A stretch of 64,000 bases of DNA from Motiliproteus sp036960405 (GTDB lineage: Bacteria; Pseudomonadota; Gammaproteobacteria; Pseudomonadales; Balneatricaceae), in assembly GCA_036960405.1 (NCBI GenBank), contig JBALWS010000004.1, forward strand, positions 1-64,000. The letters run 5' to 3'. Under the pieces are notes generated by a model. It was given only the letters and a program-made list of their open reading frames with translations, did no database searches and had not been told where the DNA came from. A program made the position numbers and the translations under genes. Of this stretch, positions 43,844 through 52,803 are shown in pieces (the stretch's first letter is position 1; each line of letters opens with the position of its first letter).

Positions 43844-44572
43844 TTAGTCAATCCGCTCAAACATCAGATCCCAAACGCCATGTCCCAGCTTTTCGCCGCG
43901 GCGCTGGAACTTGGTATCCGGGCGCGCTTCGGGTTGGGGCGAGTACTGCCCTTCGCCGGCGTGGTTGCGGTAGCCTTCGGCGGCGTTCATCACTTCCATC
44001 ATGTGCTCAGCGTAGGGTTCCCAGTCGGTGGCCATGTGGAACACACCGCCGATTTTGAGTTTTTTACGGAAGGTCTGGGCGATCTCGGGCTGCACCATGC
44101 GGCGCTTATGGTGCTTTTTCTTGTGCCAAGGATCGGGGAAGAATAGCTGAATACCGTCGAGCGAACCGTCCGGGATGCAGTCTTTGAGCACTAGCAGGGC
44201 ATCCTCGTTGTAAACCTTGAGGTTGGTCAGGCCGGCTTTGGCTGTGCCGTTGAGCAGTCGGCCGACGCCGGGTTTGTGCACTTCGATGCCGACGTAGTTG
44301 GTCTCGGGTGCAGCTTGCGCCATCGCTAGCAGTGAATCACCCATGCCGAAGCCGATCTCGAGTACGGTAGGTGCGCTGCGCTCGAATAGCTGCTCAAAGT
44401 CGATCAGGCCGTCTTCGAGATTGAGTCCTAGCGTTGGCCATTGATTGTCGAGTGCTTTTTGCTGGGCCGGAGTCATCCGTCCAGCGCGCATGACGAAAGT
44501 GCGGATTGAGCGCAGGTACTTTTTTTCCTCGGGACGGTTGTCCGGGGTGGTGTTCGCGTCGGTCATGGTCAT
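43844..44572 (-). CDS. trmB: tRNA (guanine-N7-)-methyltransferase
   Basis: 242 residues. The SAM-binding motif is VLEIGFGMGDSLLAMAQAAP, followed by YVGIEVHKPGVGRLL and the catalytic-region LFFPDPWHKKKHHKRRMVQ, all characteristic of TrmB. It makes 7-methylguanosine at position 46 of tRNA variable loops in the cytoplasm. Two in-frame ATGs (44572 and 44566) are equally possible; neither has a strong ribosome-binding site. Transcribed after ilvD across a 75-bp gap with a hairpin. Confidence 0.96.
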   Translation of the reverse strand: MTMTDANTTPDNRPEEKKYLRSIRTFVMRAGRMTPAQQKALDNQWPTLGLNLEDGLIDFEQLFERSAPTVLEIGFGMGDSLLAMAQAAPETNYVGIEVHKPGVGRLLNGTAKAGLTNLKVYNEDALLVLKDCIPDGSLDGIQLFFPDPWHKKKHHKRRMVQPEIAQTFRKKLKIGGVFHMATDWEPYAEHMMEVMNAAEGYRNHAGEGQYSPQPEARPDTKFQRRGEKLGHGVWDLMFERID

Positions 44573-44601
44573 TCAGAATTCTGTATGGGTAGAAATAGAC
44601 A

Positions 44602-44628
44602 GGGGCCAGGCTATCGCAGCCTGGCCCC
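44602..44628 (-). repeat. Strong GC hairpin after ilvD
   Basis: GGGGCCAGGCT (44602-44612) pairs with AGCCTGGCCCC (44618-44628) around ATCGC. It lies 20 bp after the ilvD stop. The minus-strand sequence that follows is only mildly T-rich, so it is a partial terminator or an mRNA-stabilising hairpin at best. Confidence 0.6.
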
Positions 44629-44647
44629 TCGTTAGGTGTGAGCCGGT

Positions 44648-46492
44648 CTAGTCGAGCAGGCTTAGATCGCGCACCGCACCTTTGTCAGCGCTGGTGGCCA
44701 TCTTGGCGAAGACCTTCAGCGCGGGTGTGACCTTGCGTGGCCGTGCTTCGACCGGCTTCCAGCCATCTTTGCCCTTGGCGTCCATCGTGGCGCGGCGGCT
44801 GGCCAGCTCTTCATCGCTGAGCAGGACGTCGATGCGGCGGTTGGGAATGTCGATTTTGATGCGATCACCCGGTTCGACCAGTCCGATAGCACCGCCGGAA
44901 GCGGCTTCAGGCGAGACGTGGCCGATCGACAGGCCCGAGGTGCCGCCGGAGAAGCGACCGTCGGTTAGCAGCGCACACTCTTTACCCAGGCCTTTGGATT
45001 TCAGGTAGCTGGTCGGGTACAGCATCTCCTGCATGCCGGGTCCACCGCGTGGGCCTTCGTAGCGGATCACTACGATATCGCCGGACTTGACCTTGTCTGC
45101 CAGAATGTCGGCCACCGCCTGATCCTGGCTTTCGCAGATGTAGGCACTGCCTTCGAATACCCAGATGCTCTCGTCGACGCCGGAGGTTTTCACCACGCAG
45201 CCGTCCAGCGCGATGTTGCCGGTCAGTACCGCCAAGCCACCCTCTTTGCTGAAGGCGTGCTCGACCGAACGGATGCAGCCGTTGGCGCGGTCGGCATCGA
45301 GCGAACCCCAGCGGGTCGCTTGCGAGAATGCCTGTTGCGTCGGTACGCCACCGGGGCCGGCGCGGTAGAACTTCTTCACTGCGTCGTCGCCGCAGGTCAT
45401 GATGTCCCACTTATCCAACCCCGCTTGCAGCGTTTCGCTGTGGACGGTCGGGATGCTGGCATCGATCAGGCCGCCGCGATTGAGTTCGGCCAGGATACTG
45501 AAGATACCACCGGCGCGGTGCACATCTTCGATATGGTACTTCTGATCGTTGGGCGCCACCTTGCACAGGTACGGTATCTTGCGTGATAGCTGGTCCATGT
45601 CGGTCAACGTGAAGTCGATTTCGGCTTCTTGGGCGATCGCCAGCAGGTGCAAAATGGTGTTGGTCGAGCCGCCCATGGCGATATCGAGGGTCATGGCGTT
45701 GCCGAAAGCGGCTTTGCAGCCGATCGAACGCGGCAGCACGCCGTAATCGTCCTGCTCGTAATGACGCTTGGTGATCTCGACGATCTTGCGACCGGCTTCC
45801 AGAAACAGCTCTTCGCGGTCGGCATGGGTCGCTAGCATCGTGCCGTTACCGGGCAAGGAGAGCCCCAATGCTTCGGTCAGACAGTTCATCGAGTTGGCGG
45901 TGAACATGCCCGAGCAGGAACCGCAGGTCGGGCAGGCAGATCGCTCGACTTCGCTAACCAGTTCGTCAGAAGCCGTATCGTCTGCCGCCAGTACCATCGC
46001 ATCGACCAGGTCCAGGCCGTGATCGATCAGTTTGGTCTTGCCCGCTTCCATCGGGCCGCCGGAGACGAAGATCACCGGAATATTGAGGCGCATCGCCGCC
46101 ATCAGCATTCCCGGGGTGATCTTGTCGCAGTTGGAGATGCACACCAATGCGTCGGCGCAGTGGCCATTGACCATGTACTCGACCGAGTCAGCGATCAGGT
46201 CGCGCGAGGGCAGCGAGTAGAGCATGCCGTCGTGACCCATGGCGATGCCGTCGTCGATGGCGATGGTGTTGAACTCTTTTGCCACACCGCCAGCCTTTTC
46301 GATCTCGCGTGCCACCAGCTGACCCATATCCTTGAGGTGCACGTGGCCCGGCACAAACTGGGTGAAGGAGTTGGCGACGGCGATGATCGGCTTGCTGAAA
46401 TCCTCGTCTTTCATCCCGGTGGCACGCCACAGTGAACGAGCTCCGGCCATATTTCGGCCCTTGGTGGACGTATCTGAACGATAAGCGGGCAT
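44648..46492 (-). CDS. ilvD: Dihydroxy-acid dehydratase
   Basis: 614 residues from ATG 46492 (MPAYRSDTSTKGRNMAGARS), preceded by GAGGAA at six bases. The open frame to 46645 adds 51 non-homologous codons and is rejected. The Fe-S and substrate residues are present: Cys122 and Lys124 in CISNCDKITPGM and the Cys cluster CPTCGSCSGMFTANSMNC (187 onward). The enzyme converts dihydroxy-acids to 2-keto acids in isoleucine and valine synthesis. It works with IlvE, encoded near the end of the window. Confidence 0.97.
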   Translation of the reverse strand: MPAYRSDTSTKGRNMAGARSLWRATGMKDEDFSKPIIAVANSFTQFVPGHVHLKDMGQLVAREIEKAGGVAKEFNTIAIDDGIAMGHDGMLYSLPSRDLIADSVEYMVNGHCADALVCISNCDKITPGMLMAAMRLNIPVIFVSGGPMEAGKTKLIDHGLDLVDAMVLAADDTASDELVSEVERSACPTCGSCSGMFTANSMNCLTEALGLSLPGNGTMLATHADREELFLEAGRKIVEITKRHYEQDDYGVLPRSIGCKAAFGNAMTLDIAMGGSTNTILHLLAIAQEAEIDFTLTDMDQLSRKIPYLCKVAPNDQKYHIEDVHRAGGIFSILAELNRGGLIDASIPTVHSETLQAGLDKWDIMTCGDDAVKKFYRAGPGGVPTQQAFSQATRWGSLDADRANGCIRSVEHAFSKEGGLAVLTGNIALDGCVVKTSGVDESIWVFEGSAYICESQDQAVADILADKVKSGDIVVIRYEGPRGGPGMQEMLYPTSYLKSKGLGKECALLTDGRFSGGTSGLSIGHVSPEAASGGAIGLVEPGDRIKIDIPNRRIDVLLSDEELASRRATMDAKGKDGWKPVEARPRKVTPALKVFAKMATSADKGAVRDLSLLD

Positions 46493-46730
46493 GAGATTTC
46501 CTCGACGGCGACTGATTGTTGTAAGACAGAATAGGCTGGCTATTCTAGCAAGGGGTTTGAGGGCTGTTAAGTTACAGTGAAGGTATTCCTGAACTGTTTG
46601 GAATAGCCCTGTTTTTACTGTTTGTTTGGTGGCTAAGGCCTTCATCGACTATAGCCGCTCTTGATGATGGCAGGAGTGGAACGTAGGATGGTGCGCACCG
46701 TTATTAATCAGCAATATTGAGCGCGATGTT

Positions 46731-47039
46731 ATGGCCAGAAAGAGAAAAAAGACCGACCAGCCTGAGATGGTAGAGGAAGTGGAGGTCTCGAGCGTTAGCG
46801 CCGACAAACAAGCGATTCGCGCTGATAAATATCTGCGTCTGATGATGCAGATAGGCATCCCGCTGGCGTTAATCAGCGTCGTGAGTTTATGGATGGCTCG
46901 TCAGCTTGGATCGGATGGATTGGGGTTGCTGTTTTTCATCACCTGCCCGTTGGCGCTGACAATCGGCTTTGCCTATAACATCCGCTATGTGTCTCTAGCA
47001 GTACGCCGGCAGCGGCAGGAGAAAAATAAAGATAAATGA
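46731..47039 (+). CDS. Small two-span membrane protein
   Basis: 102 residues, not recognised. Charged ends (ARKRKKTDQPEMVEEVEVSS at the start, RRQRQEKNKDK at the end) surround two membrane spans (IGIPLALISVVSLWMARQLG; GLLFFITCPLALTIGFAYNI). It overlaps the Crp/Fnr gene by ATGA and should be co-translated with it. A regulator-linked membrane protein; function unknown. Confidence 0.65.
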   Translation: MARKRKKTDQPEMVEEVEVSSVSADKQAIRADKYLRLMMQIGIPLALISVVSLWMARQLGSDGLGLLFFITCPLALTIGFAYNIRYVSLAVRRQRQEKNKDK

Positions 47040-47710
47040 ATACCCTGCATCCGCTGCTGCAACAGCGCTATCCTCAACTCGCTCAGATCGATGATCAGGA
47101 TGGCCAAGCAATTCTGTCCCAGGCGCAGTTGCTAACGGTTCCTGCCGGGCAATCGGTGTTTCGGATCGGTGATCCGTGCCAGAACTATCTGCTGGTGGTC
47201 GAGGGCAGTATTAAGGTGGTGGGACGTTCGGCCAATGGTCGCGAGATTGTGCTGTATCGGATCGAAGACTGCGGTACCTGTGTACTGACGACCGCCTGTT
47301 TATTAGGTCAAGATGCCTACCCGGCTGAGGGGATTACCGAGACCAAAGTAAAGGCGTTTGCGATTCCTCGGAGCCAATTTGAGCAGGCGCTAAACTGTTC
47401 GGAAGGGCTGCGGTCGTTTATTTTTCAGTCGTACGGTTCGCGCATGGGCGGGTTGATCGGTTTGGTACAGCAGCTTGCCTTCGAGCGAATTGACCTGCGT
47501 TTGGCGCGCTATTTGATTGAGAAAGGGCTGAGCCGAGTTGAACTGACTATTACCCATCATGAGTTGGCGACGGAACTGGGTTCGGCTCGCGAGGTGATCA
47601 GCCGTCAGCTAAAAAGCTTTGAACAGCACGGCTGGGTGCGCTTGGGCCGAGGTACCATTCGGGTCGATGACCTGGACGGTTTACGGGCGCAGGTCGAGTT
47701 TCAATCCTGA
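47036..47710 (+). CDS. Crp/Fnr-family transcriptional regulator
   Basis: 224 residues. Cyclic-nucleotide-type beta-barrel at about 20-125 (QNYLLVVEGSIKVVGRSANG) and a C-terminal winged HTH (ELATELGSAREVISRQLKSF, then EQHGWVRLGRGTIRVDD). It has a CGTCVLTTACLL segment after the barrel core, with cysteines placed differently from FNR; a redox or metal role is possible. It sits directly ahead of a DUF2892 gene, a pairing common for this regulator group. Effector unknown. Confidence 0.88.
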   Translation: MNTLHPLLQQRYPQLAQIDDQDGQAILSQAQLLTVPAGQSVFRIGDPCQNYLLVVEGSIKVVGRSANGREIVLYRIEDCGTCVLTTACLLGQDAYPAEGITETKVKAFAIPRSQFEQALNCSEGLRSFIFQSYGSRMGGLIGLVQQLAFERIDLRLARYLIEKGLSRVELTITHHELATELGSAREVISRQLKSFEQHGWVRLGRGTIRVDDLDGLRAQVEFQS

Positions 47711-47840
47711 TAACTTCTAGACTATCTCGCTAAATAGCTTTTATGTGATTTTGTCACTGAAGCCCGTCCCGCGTTTCTTTACAGTGCTATTAATCATCCG
47801 CAGTCGGGATGTCGTTATTACGCTGCAAAGGAGCAATACC

Positions 47841-48035
47841 ATGCAACAGAACGTCGGTACTATCGATCGTGTTATTCGTATCATCGCAGGCTTGGTTCTG
47901 CTGTCATTGGTCTTTATCGGTCCTATGACCCCTTGGGGCTGGATCGGCATTGTGCCAGTTTTTACCGCGCTAATTGGCTGGTGTCCGGCCTACAAGCTGG
48001 TCGGCCTGAGCACCTGCCCAAAGTGCCAGAGCTAA
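47841..48035 (+). CDS. DUF2892 (YgaP C-terminal-like) membrane protein
   Basis: 64 residues from ATG 47841, which has AAGGAG seven bases upstream; the frame to 47745 is rejected. It has the family's N-terminal MQQNVGTIDRVIRIIAGLVL, two membrane spans and a C-terminal Cys-rich tail (GWCPAYKLVGLSTCPKCQS). DUF2892 proteins often follow Fnr-type regulators or carry a rhodanese domain and are linked to sulfur or redox stress. Likely the target or partner of the regulator at 47036. Confidence 0.88.
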   Translation: MQQNVGTIDRVIRIIAGLVLLSLVFIGPMTPWGWIGIVPVFTALIGWCPAYKLVGLSTCPKCQS

Positions 48036-48067
48036 TTTAGACCTCCCTTCCAGTTCAATCCCCTTTA

Positions 48068-48110
48068 AACAGCCCGTTCCAATAGTGATGTTGGAACGGG
48101 CTGTTTTTTT
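48068..48110 (+). terminator. Rho-independent terminator after the DUF2892 gene
   Basis: AACAGCCCGTTCCAA (48068-48082) pairs exactly with TTGGAACGGGCTGTT (48091-48105) around an 8-base loop, followed by Ts to 48110. It is 32 bp after the stop of the DUF2892 gene and should end the Crp/Fnr-DUF2892 transcript. Confidence 0.93.
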
Positions 48111-48204
48111 ATGCCCAAGGATGGGCGGTATGCCCCGAGAGCCTGGGATGGCGTTAGGGGCGATGTCTCGTTATCTAGGGACCTGTTTGCAGGATCTATG
48201 ACCT

Positions 48205-48245
48205 CTTTACACTCGCTTTACATTCAGTTCAGTTAGCATTCAGTT
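48205..48245 (+). promoter_or_regulatory. OmpR-type direct repeats before the two-component operon
   Basis: CTTTACACTC (48205-48214) and CTTTACATTC (48216-48225) are 11 bp apart, one helical turn, as in OmpR/PhoB-family sites. A second repeat, CATTCAGTT, follows at 48221-48229 and 48237-48245. They lie 50-90 bp upstream of the first gene (48294) of the operon that encodes an OmpR-family regulator, so autoregulation is likely. Confidence 0.55.
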
Positions 48246-48293
48246 GCAGGCGCCTACCCTAAGCACAAGATCACAACAAAAAGGGATGTCGTC

Positions 48294-48887
48294 ATGAACA
48301 CAACAACGATCACTCGATTAGTTATTACCGGACTGACTATCGCCGGACTGGGTATGGGCCAGGCCTGGGCAGATTCGTCCCACCGAAACGATCGGGGCCA
48401 CGGAGGAAAGGGGAATAATGGCCGCCAGCACTTTGCCAAGGTCATTGCCGTGGATCCGATCACCCAATCGATCTCGCGTAAGATACCGATCGAGCAGTGC
48501 TGGAGCGAACAGGTGCGCTACGAAGGTTCAAACGGAGGTTATCGCTCCAATACCGGAACGCTGTTAGGCGGCATTATCGGTGCGGCTATCGGTAACAACT
48601 TGGGCCGCGGTCACCATCGGGATAATAAGAATATCAAGACGGTAGCCGGTGGTTTGCTGGGTGCGGCGATCGGTCGTGATATCAGTGCCCGCAGCCAGTC
48701 GCGTCATTCGCAACCCGAATACCGTACTGAGCAGCGCTGCAGCACCGAATACGAGACCCAGTGGGAGCAGCGAATTACCGGGTACAATGTCACCTATCGT
48801 TACCAGGGCGAGACATACAATACCCGCATGGATTATGATCCGGGGAAGAAAATTCGTGTTCACGTACAAGTACGGCCGGTGATCTGA
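48294..48887 (+). CDS. Glycine-zipper 2TM-domain protein
   Basis: 197 residues with a signal peptide (MNTTTITRLVITGLTIAGLG, cleaved at AWA). After a Gly/His/Asp-rich segment come the glycine zippers GTLLGGIIGAAIGNNLGRG and TVAGGLLGAAIGRDIS, the pattern of Rickettsia 17-kDa-like and YcfJ proteins. The C-terminus is strand-rich (YNVTYRYQGETYNTRMDYDP) and has a single Cys pair (EQCWSEQ and EQRCSTEYE). Probably an outer-membrane or periplasmic envelope protein. First gene of a four-gene operon with a two-component system. Confidence 0.82.
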   Translation: MNTTTITRLVITGLTIAGLGMGQAWADSSHRNDRGHGGKGNNGRQHFAKVIAVDPITQSISRKIPIEQCWSEQVRYEGSNGGYRSNTGTLLGGIIGAAIGNNLGRGHHRDNKNIKTVAGGLLGAAIGRDISARSQSRHSQPEYRTEQRCSTEYETQWEQRITGYNVTYRYQGETYNTRMDYDPGKKIRVHVQVRPVI

Positions 48888-48911
48888 TCCCGGCCGGGAG
48901 GCAGGGATAGA

Positions 48912-49220
48912 TTGACGCAGCCACGATCTCAACCGCAACGATTGCACCGCCGCTTACCGATGCTTAGTTTTATCTGCGGGTTATTCCTGTCCGGGGCTCT
49001 GTGTGCCGCTCCCGATAAACTGATGGATCGGGAGCAGGCTGCTCAGCATGTTCAACAACACTACGATGGCAAAATCCTCGATTTGAAACCGATAAAAACC
49101 GGTAACGGCCAGGCGTATCGGGTCAAGCTGCTGCAACCCTCAGGGCGGGTCAAACTGATGCTGATCGATGCTCATGATGGTAAACCACGCCCTTTCGACA
49201 GTCCCTCCTCCAAGGATTAA
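48912..49220 (+). CDS. PepSY-domain periplasmic protein
   Basis: 102 residues. TTG 48912 follows AGGGATAGA, a fair site; ATG 48960 would begin right at the hydrophobic signal LSFICGLFLSGALC. The mature part (DREQAAQHVQQHYDGKILDL, then KTGNGQAYRVKLLQPSGRVK) is a PepSY fold, often a peptidase-inhibiting or sensing domain. It precedes a response regulator and a sensor kinase, so it may take part in signal sensing outside the membrane. Confidence 0.8.
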   Translation: MTQPRSQPQRLHRRLPMLSFICGLFLSGALCAAPDKLMDREQAAQHVQQHYDGKILDLKPIKTGNGQAYRVKLLQPSGRVKLMLIDAHDGKPRPFDSPSSKD

Positions 49221-49224
49221 TACG

Positions 49225-49938
49225 ATGCGAATTCTGGTGGTTGAAGATGAACAGTCGTTACGTCAGCAGCTCGGTGATGCACTCAAATCGCGTCGTTATG
49301 TTGCCGATCTAGCTCCCGATGGCGAGGAGGGCCTGTACCTAGCCCAAGAGTGGCAGTACGACCTGGCCATTATCGATTTGGGCTTGCCCGGGATTAGCGG
49401 GCTGGAACTGATTCGAGAACTGCGCAGCGCGGGCAACCGGCTGCCGATTCTGATCCTGACCGCTCGCAGCGACTGGCAAGATAAAGTCGAAGGGCTCGAA
49501 GCCGGCGCCGATGATTACCTGACCAAACCGTTTCATATCGAAGAGTTGCTTGCGCGGGTCAACGCGCTGCTACGTCGCTCGGTCGGCCAGGCCAGCCCGC
49601 AGTTTGTGTTTGGTCCGCTAAAGGTCGATACCGCTGCTAAGCAGGTGCTACTCAATGAACTGCCCGTGGAGCTTACAGCCTACGAATACACCACCCTCGA
49701 ATACCTGATTCACCAAGCCGGAAAGGTGGTCTCCAAGACCGAGCTGACCGAGCACCTGTACGATCAGGATTTTGATCGCGATAGTAATGTGATCGAGGTG
49801 TTTATCACCCGCTTGCGTAAGAAGCTCGATCCCGATGGCAGTCTTAAGCCGATCGCCACCGAACGCGGCCGTGGCTATCGCTTCGTGCTGGTGTCGGAGA
49901 CGGTCGAACCCTCATTGCCTGAATCCAAGCCGGACTAA
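49225..49938 (+). CDS. OmpR-family response regulator (PhoP-like)
   Basis: 237 residues from ATG 49225, with AGGA eight bases upstream; the frame to 49168 is not used. Receiver domain with Asp8, the phosphorylated Asp51 in LAIIDLGLPG, and Lys in LTKPFH; a C-terminal winged HTH (LTEHLYDQDFDRDSNVIEVF, then ITRLRKKL). Most like the PhoP/QseB branch. It pairs with the kinase 3 bp downstream. Confidence 0.94.
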   Translation: MRILVVEDEQSLRQQLGDALKSRRYVADLAPDGEEGLYLAQEWQYDLAIIDLGLPGISGLELIRELRSAGNRLPILILTARSDWQDKVEGLEAGADDYLTKPFHIEELLARVNALLRRSVGQASPQFVFGPLKVDTAAKQVLLNELPVELTAYEYTTLEYLIHQAGKVVSKTELTEHLYDQDFDRDSNVIEVFITRLRKKLDPDGSLKPIATERGRGYRFVLVSETVEPSLPESKPD

Positions 49939-49941
49939 TCG

Positions 49942-51330
49942 GTGCCGCTCTTCGCCTCATTGTCGCTACCATTGCGTCGTCTGGCATCGCTAGTCCCCTA
50001 TTCACTCAATGCTCGTCTGGGGTTGGCGTCGTGCCTGTTGCTACCGCTGATTATCGGTATTACCGCGTTGATTCTCGATCAGGCCAACCGGCTTAGCTTG
50101 GAGCAGGCGGTGCGCGAGCGCTTAGAGTTGCAGACATACGTGCTGCTGGGTGCCGCCGAAGCCGGTGGCGGGGTACTGTGGATGCCGCCGAGTTTACAGG
50201 AGCCGCGTTTTAGTCAGCTTGGATCGGGGTTGTTTGGTCTGGTTAGTAACGAGCAGGGCAAAACCCTGTGGCGCTCGGAATCCAGTCTTGGGGCCGAGCT
50301 GCAACCGCCTGCTGAAAAGCCTGATATCGGCACGCCGCTGTTTGGGATCACCGAGGAGGGGCTGTTTTTCTACAGCTATCGGGTGTTGTGGGAGATCGAA
50401 AGCGGCCAGGTCACCGAATTTCTGTTCACCACGCTGGAGCGCCCCGATCGCTTCAACGCGGCGCTGGTGGGCTATCGGACCCACCTTTGGAGCGGCTTGG
50501 CGCTGTTGGGGCTGTTGCTGTTGGCCGCGCAAGCGGTCTTGATGCGTTGGGGCTTGAAGCCACTGCAGTGGCTGGCTCGGGATATCAAAGCGATCGAAAC
50601 CGGTCAGCAGCAACAGCTTGAGGGCCGCTTTCCGTTGGAGGTACTGCCGCTGACCCGCAACCTCAACCTGTTGCTCGACACCGAACGCTCCCGTCGTCAG
50701 CGCTACCGGAATACTCTAGCTGACCTGGCGCATAGTCTGAAGACACCGTTGGCTGTGCTTCGCAATCAGGCAGACGCTGAACCGACTCAGCAAGAGTGGC
50801 AGCAGGCTCAGAAGCAACTGCAACAGCAGGTCGACCGGATGGACCAAATTATCAGCCACCAGCTGGGGCGAGCCGGATCGGTGTCGGCCCACACGCTGTT
50901 GCAGCGGGTCTCTATTCAGCAGGTGGCCGAGCGGATCGGCCAGGCGATGGCCAAGGTCTACCCGGATCGCTACCGCCAGTTTGATGTGGCCGGCCCCGAA
51001 TTGAGCTTTGTCGGCGACGAGCGCGACCTGATGGAGGTGTTGGGGAATTTGATCGATAACGGCTTTAAGTACGGCAACGGTTTGGTCAAGGTCAGCACCT
51101 CGCAGCAGCCGTCGCAATTGCTGATCAGCGTCGAAGACGATGGTTCTGGTGTGGCCGAGTCGCTGCGCCAAAGTATTCTGGAGCGTGGCACCCGTGCCGA
51201 CAGCCTAGCGCCGGGGCAAGGCATCGGTCTGTCGGTGGTGCGCGATATCCTGCAAAGCTACGGCGGCCAACTCGAACTCGATGATAGCCCGCTGGGCGGC
51301 GCCCGCTTTACCCTGACACTGCCCGCTTAA
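49942..51330 (+). CDS. Membrane sensor histidine kinase (PhoQ-like)
   Basis: 462 residues, GTG start. Two membrane spans (LASCLLLPLIIGITALILDQ and LWSGLALLGLLLLAAQAVLM) enclose a ~135-residue periplasmic domain. The phosphorylated His264 is in the H-box (LAHSLKTPLAVLRNQAD), and the ATPase domain has N (LGNLIDNGFKYG), G1 (EDDGSGV) and G2 (GQGIGLSVVRDI) boxes. The cognate regulator is encoded just before. Signal unknown; PhoQ relatives sense divalent cations or peptides. Confidence 0.94.
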   Translation: MPLFASLSLPLRRLASLVPYSLNARLGLASCLLLPLIIGITALILDQANRLSLEQAVRERLELQTYVLLGAAEAGGGVLWMPPSLQEPRFSQLGSGLFGLVSNEQGKTLWRSESSLGAELQPPAEKPDIGTPLFGITEEGLFFYSYRVLWEIESGQVTEFLFTTLERPDRFNAALVGYRTHLWSGLALLGLLLLAAQAVLMRWGLKPLQWLARDIKAIETGQQQQLEGRFPLEVLPLTRNLNLLLDTERSRRQRYRNTLADLAHSLKTPLAVLRNQADAEPTQQEWQQAQKQLQQQVDRMDQIISHQLGRAGSVSAHTLLQRVSIQQVAERIGQAMAKVYPDRYRQFDVAGPELSFVGDERDLMEVLGNLIDNGFKYGNGLVKVSTSQQPSQLLISVEDDGSGVAESLRQSILERGTRADSLAPGQGIGLSVVRDILQSYGGQLELDDSPLGGARFTLTLPA

Positions 51331-51356
51331 CCCGCTTGGCTGCCCCTCTGACTTGA

Positions 51357-52739
51357 TTACAGCGCTTTCTCAAATACCTTCGAGTTGCGCTGCAGGTTGT
51401 ACAGTGCTTGCTTGCCTTCGGGTAGTTGGTCGCGCGTTACCTCGACAAAGCCCTGCTCTTGGAACCAATGGGCGGTGCGGGTGGTCAGCACAAACAGGCG
51501 TTGGATGCCCTGCTGGCGCGCCTGTTGCTCGATCTGTTGCAACATCCTTTCGCCCCGGTTACCACCCTGATAATCGCTGTGCACCGCCACGCAGGCCAGC
51601 TCGGCCGAGCCGTCTTGATAGGGGTACAACGCGGCACAGCCGATGGCGGCGCCGTCTCGCTCGACCAGTACAAAACGGTCGATCTCGGTCTCGAGCAACT
51701 CGCGCGAGCGGCGAACCAGCACCCCGGACTGCTCCAGCGGCCGGATCAGCTCCAGGATACCGCCAACATCGTCAATACCGGCCTGCCGCACCTGCTCGTA
51801 GCTCTCCTGCAAGATCATGGTGCCGCCGCCGTCGCGGGTGAATAGTTCGGTCAGCAGCGCACCGTCGAGCTTATAGCTGATCAGGTGGCCGCGTTCGACT
51901 CCGCCCCGGCAGGCGGTGGTTATCGCGGTCAGTTGGCGTGAAAGTTGACTATGAGGCTGGGTGGCGTCGCTCAGGCTATCGAGGTACTGCTGCAGCAGCC
52001 GTTCGGCCGCTTTGGTCAGTAGCTCTGAGTGGCGGCTGCCATCGTCGTGAATGATGCCGTCATCTTCGCCAAAGCAGATCAGTTTGTCGGCCTTGAGGCT
52101 GATCGCCACCTGGGCCGCAACATCTTCCAGCGCTAGATTAAAGATCTCCCCGGTGGGTGAATAGCCCAGATTCGATAGCAGTACGATCGAGCCCTGATCG
52201 AGCAATCGGCTGATCGCCGCGCCATCGACCCGACGGACTTCGCCGGTGTGGCAGTAATCGACCCCGTCGACGATGCCGAGCGGTTTGGCGGTGATGAAAT
52301 TACCGCTGCAGACCTGCAGTTGGGCGCCGTGCATCGGCGAGTTGGGCAACCCCATCGACAGTCGCGCTTCGATATCGGTACGTAGTCCGCCGATGACGGT
52401 TTTGACACAGTCGAGGGTCGGCTGGTCGGTAATCCGCAGGTGGCGGTGCAGCTGTGACCCGATCCCCTGCTGTGCCAGCCGTGCTTCGATCTGCGGCCGA
52501 CCGCCGTGTACCAGTACCAGTCGTAATCCAAGGCTGTTGAGCAGAGCCAAGTCGTTGGCGATATTACCGAAGTTATCATCGACCAGGGCGTCGCCGTCGA
52601 GCAGCAATACCAGTGTTTTACCGCGGTGGGCATTGATATAGGGCGAGCAGTGACGGAAAAAATCGATATAGTCCGAGCCGGTGGGGGTGCCGGTTAGAGT
52701 GGCGGATGATACGTCACGGGTGGTTGAAAAATTGCTCAC
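51357..52739 (-). CDS. argA: Amino-acid N-acetyltransferase (N-acetylglutamate synthase)
   Basis: 460 residues, GTG start with AGGA about ten bases upstream. The N-terminal amino-acid-kinase-like domain (RGKTLVLLLDGDALVDDNFG; LNSLGLRLVLVHGGRPQIEA) is followed by a GNAT domain (ERDGAAIGCAALYPYQDGSA, then AVHSDYQGGNRGERMLQQIE). It makes N-acetylglutamate, the first step of arginine synthesis. It lies 64 bp after argE in the same direction. Feedback inhibition by arginine acts through the kinase-like domain in the family. Confidence 0.96.
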   Translation of the reverse strand: MSNFSTTRDVSSATLTGTPTGSDYIDFFRHCSPYINAHRGKTLVLLLDGDALVDDNFGNIANDLALLNSLGLRLVLVHGGRPQIEARLAQQGIGSQLHRHLRITDQPTLDCVKTVIGGLRTDIEARLSMGLPNSPMHGAQLQVCSGNFITAKPLGIVDGVDYCHTGEVRRVDGAAISRLLDQGSIVLLSNLGYSPTGEIFNLALEDVAAQVAISLKADKLICFGEDDGIIHDDGSRHSELLTKAAERLLQQYLDSLSDATQPHSQLSRQLTAITTACRGGVERGHLISYKLDGALLTELFTRDGGGTMILQESYEQVRQAGIDDVGGILELIRPLEQSGVLVRRSRELLETEIDRFVLVERDGAAIGCAALYPYQDGSAELACVAVHSDYQGGNRGERMLQQIEQQARQQGIQRLFVLTTRTAHWFQEQGFVEVTRDQLPEGKQALYNLQRNSKVFEKAL

Positions 52740-52803
52740 GCTATCGGTTCCTTGGCTTTTTATTTACGGCTAGTAAAGGACGTTGACTGGGTCCAGCAGG
52801 CAG

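Noticed and set aside
46493..46645. 51-codon N-terminal extension of ilvD
   Set aside because: No ribosome-binding site, no family match, and the normal start with GAGGAA lies at 46492.
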